A model generated the notes under the pieces. The model was not told the origin of the DNA, ran no database searches, and saw only the letters and a program-made list of their open reading frames with translations. A DNA stretch of 8,153 nt from Bacteroidota bacterium (lineage in GTDB: Bacteria; Bacteroidota; Ignavibacteria; UBA10030): the NCBI GenBank assembly GCA_025455125.1, contig JALONE010000028.1, positions 1 to 8,153 on the forward strand, read 5' to 3'. A program made the translations under genes and the position numbers. This document shows, one piece after another, positions 1 to 7,905 of this stretch. Positions within the stretch are counted from its first letter, which is position 1, and each line of letters starts with the position of its first letter.

Positions 1-32
1 CCGCCCCCTCCGGTGATCAGATACGTTGCCAT
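1..32 (-). CDS. NAD-dependent epimerase/dehydratase, N-terminus only (partial)
   Basis: An ATG at 32-30 on the minus strand opens a frame that runs off the left edge and reads MATYLITGGG, with an eleventh codon starting GG (Gly). This is the beta-1 strand and the start of the glycine-rich NAD(P)-binding loop (TGGxGxxG) of extended short-chain dehydrogenases, such as UDP-sugar 4-epimerases and dehydratases. A GAGGG ribosome site lies 4 bases upstream, and the start is 7 bases past the stop of the glycosyltransferase. In a polysaccharide operon a nucleotide-sugar epimerase or dehydratase is expected. Only 11 codons are visible, so the exact sugar and reaction cannot be told; the family call rests on the N-terminal signature, the ribosome site and the context. 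Confidence 0.7.
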   Translation of the reverse strand, partial: MATYLITGGG

Positions 33-36
33 GGTT

Positions 37-41
37 CCCTC
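37..41 (-). promoter_or_regulatory. Ribosome binding site of the partial epimerase gene
   Basis: On the minus strand GAGGG sits 4 bases before the ATG at 32. Two of its bases are also part of the TGA stop codon of the glycosyltransferase (42-40). A ribosome ending the upstream gene therefore stands on the start signal of the next, which suggests coupled translation. This site supports treating the 11-codon edge fragment as a real gene start. Confidence 0.6.
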
Positions 42-1101
42 AGTTCGTTCGTAGTGATTCCAATGCCGCCGTCAATTCTCGTGCACGACGAGCGAGCGGA
101 TACTGTTCAACGATGCGTGCACGCGCCCGGAGCCCGTCCGTTCGTCTCATGGCCGTCTCGATCCCGCGTGTCATTTCCGCAACGTCCCGTTTGGCGATGA
201 GAATGCCGGTGTCGCCGATGATATCCGGCAACGAGTTCACCGTTGAACCGACCGGCACACATCCGCAGAGCATCGCTTCACAGAGTACGTTCGGCATTCC
301 CTCGGTCAGCGTAAAATGGGCAAAGACCTTTGCTGAGCGATACAAGGTGCGGAGGTCCGCTGCCGAGAGCGGCGGCAGGAGTTCCACGTTTGTCCCGATC
401 GGTTCATGATACCATCGATCCGCCGCGTCCCGGTGTGTTCCGACCAGGACGAACCGATACTGCGGCAGCCGTGCAGCAGTGTCTAGAAAGTAGTTGAGGC
501 CTTTCGTCATGAACACAGTCCAGTCCTCCGCGATCGCCACGGTCAGAACGACATCCTCGCGCGTCATTCGTTCATCCGGCGTCCAGAACGCAGGATCGAA
601 TCCGTTATGAACCACGGTTGTTCGTGTGGTGATGTCTGGATGGTACACGAGAATGCCCTCGTCGCGGGGCGATTCGTCGGAGTATGTGTTCACGCCGCGA
701 AGCAACGATCCATGAACGGGGAGCAGAAGGTCTGCGTGGCGCAGAGTCCATCGCGTCGTCCGCCTTCTCAACCAATGATCATACACACCGTAGTGATAGC
801 GGGGGATCCAGATAGAATCGCTGCCGCCCAACACCACCGCGGTCTTGCGGCGCAAAAGCTTGCCCGCCAACACAAGCAGGAGACCGTTATACTGTGCAAA
901 GCGGGTGAAGAAGACGTCGGCCCACAGTCCGTGCCTCAGCACCCAGCCAACGAACCGAATGGCGCTCCACACGAATGCCCACGATCGTGATCCAAGACGA
1001 AACACCTTGAGGTCGCACTGTTCCGTCAGGATCCGTTCGTCGCGTTCGATGAACGTGGCTGTGCCAACCTTGACCATCAGCACCCGGAGGCGACGCTTCA
1101 T
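40..1101 (-). CDS. GT4-type (GT-B fold) glycosyltransferase
   Basis: Predicted 353-residue cytoplasmic or membrane-associated transferase that moves a sugar from a nucleotide donor to a growing lipid-linked glycan. The N-terminal half (about 1-165) carries the acceptor-side Rossmann-like domain, including a GGSDS loop near 92-96. The C-terminal half (about 183-350) is the donor-binding domain: MTKGLNYFLDTA at 198-209, FVLVG at 217-221 and the family motif EX7E at E267-E275 (TEGMPNVLCEAMLCG). The frame stays open upstream to 1314, but the start at 1101 is preferred: a perfect AGGAGG lies 6 bases before it, the ATG overlaps the asparagine synthetase stop as ATGA, and homology-like sequence begins there. 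Length is normal for GT4. Neither the sugar nor the linkage can be read from the sequence. Confidence 0.9.
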   Translation of the reverse strand: MKRRLRVLMVKVGTATFIERDERILTEQCDLKVFRLGSRSWAFVWSAIRFVGWVLRHGLWADVFFTRFAQYNGLLLVLAGKLLRRKTAVVLGGSDSIWIPRYHYGVYDHWLRRRTTRWTLRHADLLLPVHGSLLRGVNTYSDESPRDEGILVYHPDITTRTTVVHNGFDPAFWTPDERMTREDVVLTVAIAEDWTVFMTKGLNYFLDTAARLPQYRFVLVGTHRDAADRWYHEPIGTNVELLPPLSAADLRTLYRSAKVFAHFTLTEGMPNVLCEAMLCGCVPVGSTVNSLPDIIGDTGILIAKRDVAEMTRGIETAMRRTDGLRARARIVEQYPLARRARELTAALESLRTN

Positions 1102-3014
1102 GCCGTTCCTCCTGCCGCAGGCGCATCGAGAAACTGGCGCTGCCACAATTCGAAATTCATGAGAATGTACAACTGCCCCACATTGTTTGCGCGGTGTTCC
1201 CGGTGGTCCGCAATGAGGCGCCCGACGCTTCGCGCATCGAAGATCCCGCGACGCTTGAGTGTTTCCTCGGAAAGCAGATCCGTCATGAACGGAAACAACT
1301 CGTCCCGCAGCCACTTGTCCAGCGGCACGTTGAATCCGTGTTTCCGGCGATGGAGGATCTCACTGGGAAGATAGCCGGCCGCGGATCGTTTGAGAACGAG
1401 CTTTCCTTCGCGCCCGTGCAGCTTGTATCGCGCCGGAACGCGCGCTGCGAACTCGACGACACGATGATCCAACAGCGGAACCCGGGCTTCGAGGCTGGAT
1501 GCCATCGTCATTCGGTCGACCTTCGTCAGCATCTCGTCCGCAAGCGTCGTCTTGATGTCCGCATAGAGACGACGAGAAACAGGATCCTGACCGGCTCGGC
1601 GGCGATAATGCTCATCCAGGATGTCGAATGACGGACGGCATTGCGCAAAGCGGTCTTTGTCCGACACGAGCAACCGTTTGTGAGTTTCGGTGAAGAACGA
1701 AAGTGTGCGGAAGAACGCGTAGTCGGCATCGTGCGTGAAGAATCCCGCCCCTTTCTTCGCCCACTGGAGGAACTCCTTCATGGCCGCCGGCCCGGCCACC
1801 GGCATCTGTTCGACTGCCCCGAACAGAAGTCGCCGGAACGGCTGCGGGATCCATGCGATCCGTTGGAAGCGGGCATCTTGCGAATAGCGGAACGGATAGC
1901 CCGCGAAGACCTCGTCCCCGCCATCTCCTGTGAGTGCCACGGTCACATTTTCCCGCGCCATGCGGGCAAGGAAATACGTCGCGAACGCAGAAGACACGGC
2001 GAAGGGCTCATCGAAATGCCAGACGAGCTTCGGCAGGATCTCGATCAGATGCGGCGTGACCGCGAATTCCCGATGATCGGTCTTCAGAAGCGTGGAGACC
2101 TGCCGGGCGAACGGCGTTTCATCATCATCCCCCATCCCCGGGAAGGCGATCGAGAATGACCGGACGGGCTCGCGCATTCCGTCTGCCATCTTCGCCACCA
2201 CAATGCTTGAATCGACGCCGCCGCTCAGGAATGCCCCGAGCGGAACATCGCTCACGAGTTGGGAACGAACAGCTTCCCCGAGAAGTTCGTCCAATGACGC
2301 CGCAAGCGATTCCTCGCTCGCTTCCTCATTCACTGTTGAAGGGAGATCCCAATAGCATACGTCCGCGATTCCGTCCGCAGTGATCTTGAGATAGTGGCCC
2401 GGACGAAGCTTGTACATGTTGCGATACGCGGTGAACGGCGCGGGAATGGTCATGAACGACAGATAGTGCGACAGCGCCTCGTTGTCGATCTCGCGCGGCA
2501 CGGACGGGTCCCGGAGGATCGCCTTCATTTCCGAACCGAAGACGACGCGATTGCCATCTGTATAATAGAAGAGGGGCTTGATCCCCAACCGATCGCGGAC
2601 AAGATACAGTTCGCGTTTTCTTCCATCCCACAACGCGAACGCGAACATGCCGTCGATCTTCGCGAGTCCCTCGATCCCTTCCTCTTCGTACAGATGAAGG
2701 ATCGTCTCGGTATCCGTTCGGGATTTGAATTGATGACCCCGCGCGCGCAGTGTCTGCTGAACATGCTGAAAGCCGTAGTACTCCCCGTTGAAGACGATCC
2801 AGACAGATCCGTCCTCGTTGCACATCGGTTGGTGGCCTGCGGCGCTCAGGTCGATAATGGAGAGGCGGCGGAACCCGAGGCCGAGGTTCCGGTCGACGAA
2901 GAACCCTTCGTCATCCGGACCGCGATGGATGATCGTGTCCGTCATCGCCTTCAGCAATCCGCGCTCGACCGGACGGTCGGGGGATGCATGCCATATGCCG
3001 ACGAAGCCGCACAT
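1098..3014 (-). CDS. asnB: AsnB-type glutamine amidotransferase (AsnB1, GDGGDE subtype)
   Basis: Predicted 638-residue cytoplasmic enzyme that hydrolyses glutamine and passes ammonia to an ATP-activated carboxylate (free aspartate in the classic reaction). The N-terminal class II glutaminase domain (about 1-210) starts MCGFVGI, with Cys2 as nucleophile after Met removal; R50, the N76-G77-E78 triad and D101 match the glutamine-binding residues. The synthetase domain (about 240-620) has the ATP PP-loop SGGVDSS at 264-270 and GDGGDE at 363-368. The segment after D335-E336-P337 (FAVSSAFATYFLARMAR) resembles the B. subtilis AsnO type. The usual NGEIYN reads NGEYYG here (76-81). The start is fixed by Cys2, with GGAA a few bases upstream. 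It lies 21 bases after the flippase and overlaps the glycosyltransferase by 4. In this setting it may amidate a sugar carboxylate, as proposed for WbpS of P. aeruginosa O6, rather than make asparagine. Confidence 0.93.
   Translation of the reverse strand: MCGFVGIWHASPDRPVERGLLKAMTDTIIHRGPDDEGFFVDRNLGLGFRRLSIIDLSAAGHQPMCNEDGSVWIVFNGEYYGFQHVQQTLRARGHQFKSRTDTETILHLYEEEGIEGLAKIDGMFAFALWDGRKRELYLVRDRLGIKPLFYYTDGNRVVFGSEMKAILRDPSVPREIDNEALSHYLSFMTIPAPFTAYRNMYKLRPGHYLKITADGIADVCYWDLPSTVNEEASEESLAASLDELLGEAVRSQLVSDVPLGAFLSGGVDSSIVVAKMADGMREPVRSFSIAFPGMGDDDETPFARQVSTLLKTDHREFAVTPHLIEILPKLVWHFDEPFAVSSAFATYFLARMARENVTVALTGDGGDEVFAGYPFRYSQDARFQRIAWIPQPFRRLLFGAVEQMPVAGPAAMKEFLQWAKKGAGFFTHDADYAFFRTLSFFTETHKRLLVSDKDRFAQCRPSFDILDEHYRRRAGQDPVSRRLYADIKTTLADEMLTKVDRMTMASSLEARVPLLDHRVVEFAARVPARYKLHGREGKLVLKRSAAGYLPSEILHRRKHGFNVPLDKWLRDELFPFMTDLLSEETLKRRGIFDARSVGRLIADHREHRANNVGQLYILMNFELWQRQFLDAPAAGGTA
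1108..1113 (-). promoter_or_regulatory. Strong ribosome binding site fixing the glycosyltransferase start
   Basis: On the minus strand a perfect AGGAGG lies 6 bases upstream of the ATG at 1101, inside the last codons of the preceding amidotransferase gene. It is the strongest ribosome site in the window. It decides the start at 1101 over the open frame that continues upstream to 1314, and with the 4-base gene overlap it indicates efficient re-initiation. Confidence 0.85.
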
Positions 3015-3035
3015 TAGAGATTCCGGCTCATGAAT

Positions 3036-4574
3036 TCATCCGTTTCGGCGCATTAAGATGGTGTGTCTGATTCGAACGGCGATTTCCCGTAACCGTTGGC
3101 GTTCAATCGGCTCGTAGAATCCCAATGGAAGCAGTAGAATAGGGAATGCCGCAAAGAGCGCGCATCGGACAACGAGTTGCAGAGCGATCGACAGCGGTGG
3201 CAAGATCAGCGTGACGCCCCACAAACCGACTGCCAACAGGGTCATCAATACGATCTTTCGCATCTCATATGGAAAGTAGAATCCTCTCCGCGAGAACATG
3301 TACAGAAGAATGAAATGGGCGACAAACGTAAGGAGCTTGACGAACGCTGCCCCATACATGCCCGCAAGCGGAATCGCAATCACATTTGCTCCGATGTGGA
3401 ACGCAAAGAGACCTCCGAACAACCACAGGGTTATATCGGTTCGGTCTTTCAGGTAGAAACTCATCGTGCCCACACTCGTCACACCGGAGAACGCGAGCGC
3501 AAGACTGAGAATCGGGATGGTCATTTCAGCGTGCCAGTACTCAGGATTCAAGGCAAACACCCGAATGAGCAGTGGCGTTGCGAGAGATAGTCCGAGGGCA
3601 CCCAGACAGAAGGCGAAAAACGCGTATGTCAATGACTTCGTAAAGAATCGTTTCGCATTCGTCTCATCCTTCTTCTTCCAGGCAAGCGGCGGAAATACCA
3701 GCACAAAGGGCGTGATGAATACTACAACAAGCAACCCCGCGATATTGGCACCAAGTCCGTACCATCCAACTTCCTTTGCATTTCCAAGAAAAGCCAAGAG
3801 ATAGCGATCGATGCCGTTCAGCAAGAAGGCAAGCAAACTTACAAATACGATCGGAGTTGAGAAAGATATGATCCTGCGTAGAAGCAGAGCATCCCATCGA
3901 ACTGGCGTGCGATGGCGCCATGGAACGGCGGCAACAAGTAATGCGACTCCTGTGCCGACTACTCGTGCAATGTAGAGGTGTTCGATCGTTGGGTTTTCCA
4001 AGGATAGGACAACCACTTGAAGAATGGTCGAAACACCTGCATTGACCATAACGAGCCCCCCATACTGCCAGGGTTTGGCCTCGTGACGCAAGACCATGAG
4101 CGGAACGAACAACAATGTTTCTCCGATCGCAATCCCCTGAATGAGGAGTAAGAGCATCGAAGAAGGGGAAACATCCAGAAGCAGAGTGGTGAGGTGCCGA
4201 TAGAAGGGCAATGACACCATAAAAATCGCAATCCCGACACATGCATGGAACACGAGAAGACTGTTGAGCAGTGTGTTGCGATCATGATCCGACGTCAATT
4301 CGCGGAGCCACCGAAATGTTGCGATAGAGACACTGAAATGAATGACCGTAAACAGAAGCTGCCACAGGATCTCTGCCCGAACAATCACACCGTATTGTTC
4401 CACCGTGAACCGAAGCGAATAAAGCGGAAAGAGGAAGATGCTCATCGCTTTGGTCGCGACCGATCCCAGGCCATAGACCGCGCTCTGTCGTACCGTATCT
4501 TTCAGATCATTGATCACGTTTGGATCGCTCAGTGTGGTCCATCTACGTGACGCTCGGCGTATCCAATCTGCCAT
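3036..4574 (-). CDS. Polysaccharide flippase (Wzx-like, MOP superfamily)
   Basis: Predicted 512-residue inner-membrane protein that would flip lipid-linked oligosaccharide units to the outer face. About 14 hydrophobic helices are visible in the arrangement usual for this family. The first is near residues 32-52, after the typical lead KDTVRQSAVYGLGSVATK; the last two are near 440-459 and 469-487. RAEILW (66-71) and the GIDRYLLAFL turn (254-263) are places where family members are conserved. The start is uncertain: ATG at 4574 (chosen), GTG at 4607 and GTG at 4517 are all possible, and none has a strong ribosome site; the next ATG would cut into helix 1. With 4574 the gene overlaps the propeller gene by 46 bases. 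Base composition is lower than in the amidotransferases (27 and 28 GC per 60 in two hand-counted lines), hinting at separate origin. Substrate unknown. Confidence 0.88.
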   Translation of the reverse strand: MADWIRRASRRWTTLSDPNVINDLKDTVRQSAVYGLGSVATKAMSIFLFPLYSLRFTVEQYGVIVRAEILWQLLFTVIHFSVSIATFRWLRELTSDHDRNTLLNSLLVFHACVGIAIFMVSLPFYRHLTTLLLDVSPSSMLLLLIQGIAIGETLLFVPLMVLRHEAKPWQYGGLVMVNAGVSTILQVVVLSLENPTIEHLYIARVVGTGVALLVAAVPWRHRTPVRWDALLLRRIISFSTPIVFVSLLAFLLNGIDRYLLAFLGNAKEVGWYGLGANIAGLLVVVFITPFVLVFPPLAWKKKDETNAKRFFTKSLTYAFFAFCLGALGLSLATPLLIRVFALNPEYWHAEMTIPILSLALAFSGVTSVGTMSFYLKDRTDITLWLFGGLFAFHIGANVIAIPLAGMYGAAFVKLLTFVAHFILLYMFSRRGFYFPYEMRKIVLMTLLAVGLWGVTLILPPLSIALQLVVRCALFAAFPILLLPLGFYEPIERQRLREIAVRIRHTILMRRNG

Positions 4575-5902
4575 CGTGCTTCGATTTCCGACAATCCACT
4601 GAACCACAATCGAATGACCGGTCCCTTACAGTGAACGTGAGCGCAGTTTACGCCGGTCGTTGACCATGGTCGCGTATCGTCGGAAGTCATCGCGGGCGTC
4701 AATTCATCTCTGATCCAATTGATGGCATCGGTAGAACGTGCCTCGCCCAACTCGGCACCCATGACTTGCGAACAAGAGTAAATCATTCGAAGATCGTGCT
4801 CGGTGGAATAGACACAAGGCCATGTCAACCCGCTACGCTCCCAGGCGATATTCGGACGACGACGAAGCACGGATCGCGGAGGGCTCCAGTTCTTTGCATC
4901 TGTTGATATTCGCATCCATATTTCATCGGGCTCTTCAGGTTTTCCAATCTGACGGGCTGAAAAGAACATGTAATACATTCCTTTCCATTGGACAACAGAC
5001 GGTCCCAGAATACGCGTGAAAGCGGGGAGGGCCTCCACTACAGGATTCGGATCGATCGTCCATGTGATTCCGTCTGACGACCGCGCAACTCCAATCGCGC
5101 TCGTCAGGGTGGAAAACCAAAGAAGAAACTCATTATTCTCCACGAGAGCAGCACCGGGCAGTGTCATACTCTTCACCCACGATGGACGCGGAGACACAAA
5201 TCGTACCGGACCTCGCTTCATCCATGTTTCACCGTCAATTGAAATGGCCACGGCTATCATGATTGAATCCAGTCCTGTGTAGTAAGGGCTGTAGCCGGAA
5301 CCATACCAGAGATAATAAGTGCTACCACTCTGTGCGACCGTCGGATTGATGAGATAGTAATGATCAGCATCCCAACCCGTCGGATCGGCGGCAATCACCG
5401 GATTGTTGACGGACATTTCCCATCGCTCCGGCTTATCCCCCCAACGTATGAGAACCTCCTTTCGCATGGTTTGTCCGGCCATCGGATTCATCCGAACGAT
5501 CCCCGTCAGCTGTGTGCTCTCATCCACTTCGAGATACTCCATCCCTGCGTAGCGTGTCCATCCTTCGGCATCCTTTCCACGAATGTACAACGCCCACGAC
5601 CCCGCGGGGAGGGTGAATCGTGCAGACCGTTCCTTCTCTTTCTCCCGGCGGACAACGAACGAATCAGCGCGCGCACCGCCGCCTTTTCGTTCAAGAGAGA
5701 GATGCACGGAATGAACGATCGCGGGAAGATCAGATGTCGGGAACCGCAGCTCCACGAGCCCCGAACGATCCGGTCGGTCACCCTCAGAAGACAGGACCGT
5801 TCTGCGCATCCCTACGACGAAGCACGCGATTCCCACCAAGGCCCCGACAACCACGATCAGGGTCGAGTTCCAGAAGCGTCGTATGTTTCCCGACCTGATC
5901 AT
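4529..5902 (-). CDS. Membrane-anchored five-bladed beta-propeller protein, GH43/GH32-like fold
   Basis: Predicted 457-residue protein with an N-terminal anchor: basic residues (RSGNIRR), then a hydrophobic helix at 13-31, with no cleavage site obvious. A short beta-rich domain follows (about 48-140, including FTLPAGSWALYIRGKD and a closing LTGIVRMNP) that looks like an Ig-like accessory fold. The rest (about 160-455) is a repeat of roughly 60 residues with aromatic-rich strands: YYLWYGSG (196-203), FLLWFS (259-264), MYYMFFSAR (309-317), LRMIYSCSQ (371-379) and IRLWFSG (430-436). Each except the last is followed by a segment like SxDGxxW (S221-W227, S275-W281, S333-W339, S390-W396). This is typical of five-bladed propellers of the arabinanase/levansucrase type. 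Acidic catalytic residues are not obvious; N186 sits where such enzymes often have Asp. It probably acts in the periplasm or outside, binding or trimming glycan. The start at 5902 is chosen (GGA 4 bases upstream, 10 bases after the AsnB2 stop); ATG 5941 is an alternative. Confidence 0.75.
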   Translation of the reverse strand: MIRSGNIRRFWNSTLIVVVGALVGIACFVVGMRRTVLSSEGDRPDRSGLVELRFPTSDLPAIVHSVHLSLERKGGGARADSFVVRREKEKERSARFTLPAGSWALYIRGKDAEGWTRYAGMEYLEVDESTQLTGIVRMNPMAGQTMRKEVLIRWGDKPERWEMSVNNPVIAADPTGWDADHYYLINPTVAQSGSTYYLWYGSGYSPYYTGLDSIMIAVAISIDGETWMKRGPVRFVSPRPSWVKSMTLPGAALVENNEFLLWFSTLTSAIGVARSSDGITWTIDPNPVVEALPAFTRILGPSVVQWKGMYYMFFSARQIGKPEEPDEIWMRISTDAKNWSPPRSVLRRRPNIAWERSGLTWPCVYSTEHDLRMIYSCSQVMGAELGEARSTDAINWIRDELTPAMTSDDTRPWSTTGVNCAHVHCKGPVIRLWFSGLSEIEARWQIGYAERHVDGPH

Positions 5903-5912
5903 TCGTTCCGCT

Positions 5913-7886
5913 TTATGCCGGCCTGTGAATCCACCGCTCATACCATAACGCGAGGTGGAGAAGACTCCAAATACTCTGTCCCAAATCTGTCTGCCGACGG
6001 GCGTGCCGGTCGAGAAGCGACGAAACGGCATCGGTCCGCAGGAATCCTTCCCGCACCAGCGGAGATCCGAGGATCGTGTCCCTTGCGAAGGACGCCCATG
6101 GTCCACGCAACCATTCCGAGACCGGCGCTGCAAATCCCTGCTTCCGTCGGTAGATGATCTCGTTCGGGATGATGCCTTCCACCGCTTTCTTCAGAATGTA
6201 TTTTGTTTCCCCGTTTCGAAGTTTCAACGCCATCGGGATGCGCATGCTGTATTCCACCATCCGGTGATCCAGGAACGGAACGCGCGCTTCGATGGATGAT
6301 GCCATCGATACTCTGTCCACGCGCATCAGCAACAACTCCGGAAGACGGTTGCGGAACTCAAGGTAGATCATGCGTTTCAGATAGTCGGCAGACGGTTCGC
6401 GCTGGAGCGCCTCCTGATGCCAGCGCCGCGCCCACTCGTGCGATGACGCAGAGACACGCCTTCCGAGAAGCTCGGCTTTGTGCGCTTCGGTCACGCCGAG
6501 AATTGTTCCCCCCCAATACAGCTCCTCTCCGAACGTTCCTTTCCGAAGATACTCCAGGATCAGATGCCGTCCGCGGCCGGCCAAGGGCCCACGCATTGTC
6601 TCGTAGATCCCGCGACGGACCGATGCCGGGAGAAGGCCGTACGCCCGCCACAGCGACCTCTCAAACCGCAACTCCCGCTGCATCCAGGGATACCCGGCGA
6701 ACTGCTCATCGCTTCCCTCTCCTACCTGGACGACGATCGTGCCGTTGTCACGCGCGAGCTTGGAGACGAAGTGAAGCGGAATGCAGACGGGATCGCCGTT
6801 GGGCTCGTCGACGTGATGCGCGAGCATCGGGAGAAACTCGAACGCATCCTTCTGATCAATGATGATCTCGTGGTGATTCGTCCTGAACTGCGTCGCAATC
6901 TGACGCGCATAACCAAGCTCATTGTACTTCTCGAGATCGCGAAAGCCGACCGAGAACGTATCCACCGGGCGGTCCATCAGTTCCGCCATGAGTGCGACAT
7001 TCGTGCTCGAGTCGATTCCGCCGCTCAGAAAGACGCCGAACGGAACGTCACTCATCATCCGGTCTTTGATCGATTGCTTGAGCAATGTCCGGATCGTCGT
7101 GATACAGGTCCGCTCGTCCATCGGGAACGAAGGGTCGAGCAGATGCGAACGGGAAACCGGAGTCCCGTCAAAATCGATGGAAGGCTGCACGCCATGCGGG
7201 AGCGGATTCCAATATTCCTCATTGGTGATCGTCCCGTCGGCGGATACGATCATCCGATGCCCGGGCTCAAGCTTGCGAATACCGCGGAACAGCGTCGTTG
7301 GTGCGGGTGCGGCCAGGAAGGTCAGATAATGCTCCATCGCTTCCTGGTCCATTTCTCGCGTCACCGCGGGGTGAGCGAGGATCGCTTTGATCTCGGAGCC
7401 GAACACGAACTTCCCATGGACAACCGTGTAGTAAAGCGGCTTGATCCCGATGCGGTCGCGGGCAAGCACAAGCCGGCGTTGTCGATCGTCCCAGATGGCG
7501 ATGGCGAACATGCCGAGCAGTTTGTGAACGAAGTCGAGGCCGTACTCCTGGTACGCGTAAAGGATTGTCTCGGTATCGGAACGCGAATGATAGCGATATC
7601 CCTTGGCCTCGAGTTCCTTGCGGAGAACGAGGTGATTGTAGATCTCCCCATTGAACACGATGGTCGTTGCACTGTCGGCGGTCGTCATCGGCTGATGACC
7701 GGCCGGTGTGAGATCGACGATCGCCAGACGACGGAATCCGAAGCCGACCCGTCGGTCGGACGAGATGAACGCCCCCGCATCATCCGGACCACGATGAACG
7801 ATCGTATCGCTCATCTGACGGAGCAGACTCTCGTCAAACGACGGTTCGCTTGTTCCGTAGGAGAATATGCCGCAAATGCCGCACAT
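5913..7886 (-). CDS. asnB: AsnB-type glutamine amidotransferase (AsnB2, GEGSDE subtype)
   Basis: Predicted 657-residue cytoplasmic enzyme of the glutamine-hydrolysing asparagine synthetase family, first gene after the intergenic gap. The glutaminase domain begins MCGICGIF with nucleophile Cys2; R53, N79-G80-E81 and D104 are the expected glutamine-binding residues. The synthetase domain has PP-loop SGGIDSS at 288-294 and GEGSDE at 389-394. The acceptor-side stretch D360-EPNGDPVCIPLHFVSKLARD differs clearly from that of AsnB1, and the linker between domains (about 228-259) is longer. The two are therefore not a recent duplicate pair and probably use different acceptors. The start is fixed by Cys2, yet the bases before it are pyrimidine-rich with no Shine-Dalgarno sequence. 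True asparagine synthesis cannot be excluded, but placement in a glycan operon favours amidation of a sugar acid or related carboxylate. The stop is 10 bases from the next gene. Confidence 0.93.
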   Translation of the reverse strand: MCGICGIFSYGTSEPSFDESLLRQMSDTIVHRGPDDAGAFISSDRRVGFGFRRLAIVDLTPAGHQPMTTADSATTIVFNGEIYNHLVLRKELEAKGYRYHSRSDTETILYAYQEYGLDFVHKLLGMFAIAIWDDRQRRLVLARDRIGIKPLYYTVVHGKFVFGSEIKAILAHPAVTREMDQEAMEHYLTFLAAPAPTTLFRGIRKLEPGHRMIVSADGTITNEEYWNPLPHGVQPSIDFDGTPVSRSHLLDPSFPMDERTCITTIRTLLKQSIKDRMMSDVPFGVFLSGGIDSSTNVALMAELMDRPVDTFSVGFRDLEKYNELGYARQIATQFRTNHHEIIIDQKDAFEFLPMLAHHVDEPNGDPVCIPLHFVSKLARDNGTIVVQVGEGSDEQFAGYPWMQRELRFERSLWRAYGLLPASVRRGIYETMRGPLAGRGRHLILEYLRKGTFGEELYWGGTILGVTEAHKAELLGRRVSASSHEWARRWHQEALQREPSADYLKRMIYLEFRNRLPELLLMRVDRVSMASSIEARVPFLDHRMVEYSMRIPMALKLRNGETKYILKKAVEGIIPNEIIYRRKQGFAAPVSEWLRGPWASFARDTILGSPLVREGFLRTDAVSSLLDRHARRQTDLGQSIWSLLHLALWYERWIHRPA

Positions 7887-7905
7887 GGGAAGATAGGAAT
7901 CAGGC

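Noticed and set aside
1102..1314. N-terminal extension of the glycosyltransferase by 71 residues
   Set aside because: It would lie inside the AsnB1 C-terminus, its residues look like out-of-frame sequence, and a perfect AGGAGG with the ATGA overlap points to 1101.
2394..3017. A 207-codon plus-strand frame opposite the AsnB1 N-terminus
   Set aside because: It is antisense to the conserved glutaminase domain and lies in the same relative register as the shadow opposite AsnB2, so it mirrors the shared protein sequence rather than an independent gene.
5903..6133. N-terminal extension of the propeller protein by 77 residues
   Set aside because: The extension overlaps the conserved end of AsnB2. 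Starting at 5902 gives a standard basic-then-hydrophobic anchor and a 10-base gap.
1098..7886. Recent tandem duplication of asnB
   Set aside because: The two proteins differ in ATP-site motif type, acceptor segment and linker length, so they are old paralogues or separately acquired genes.
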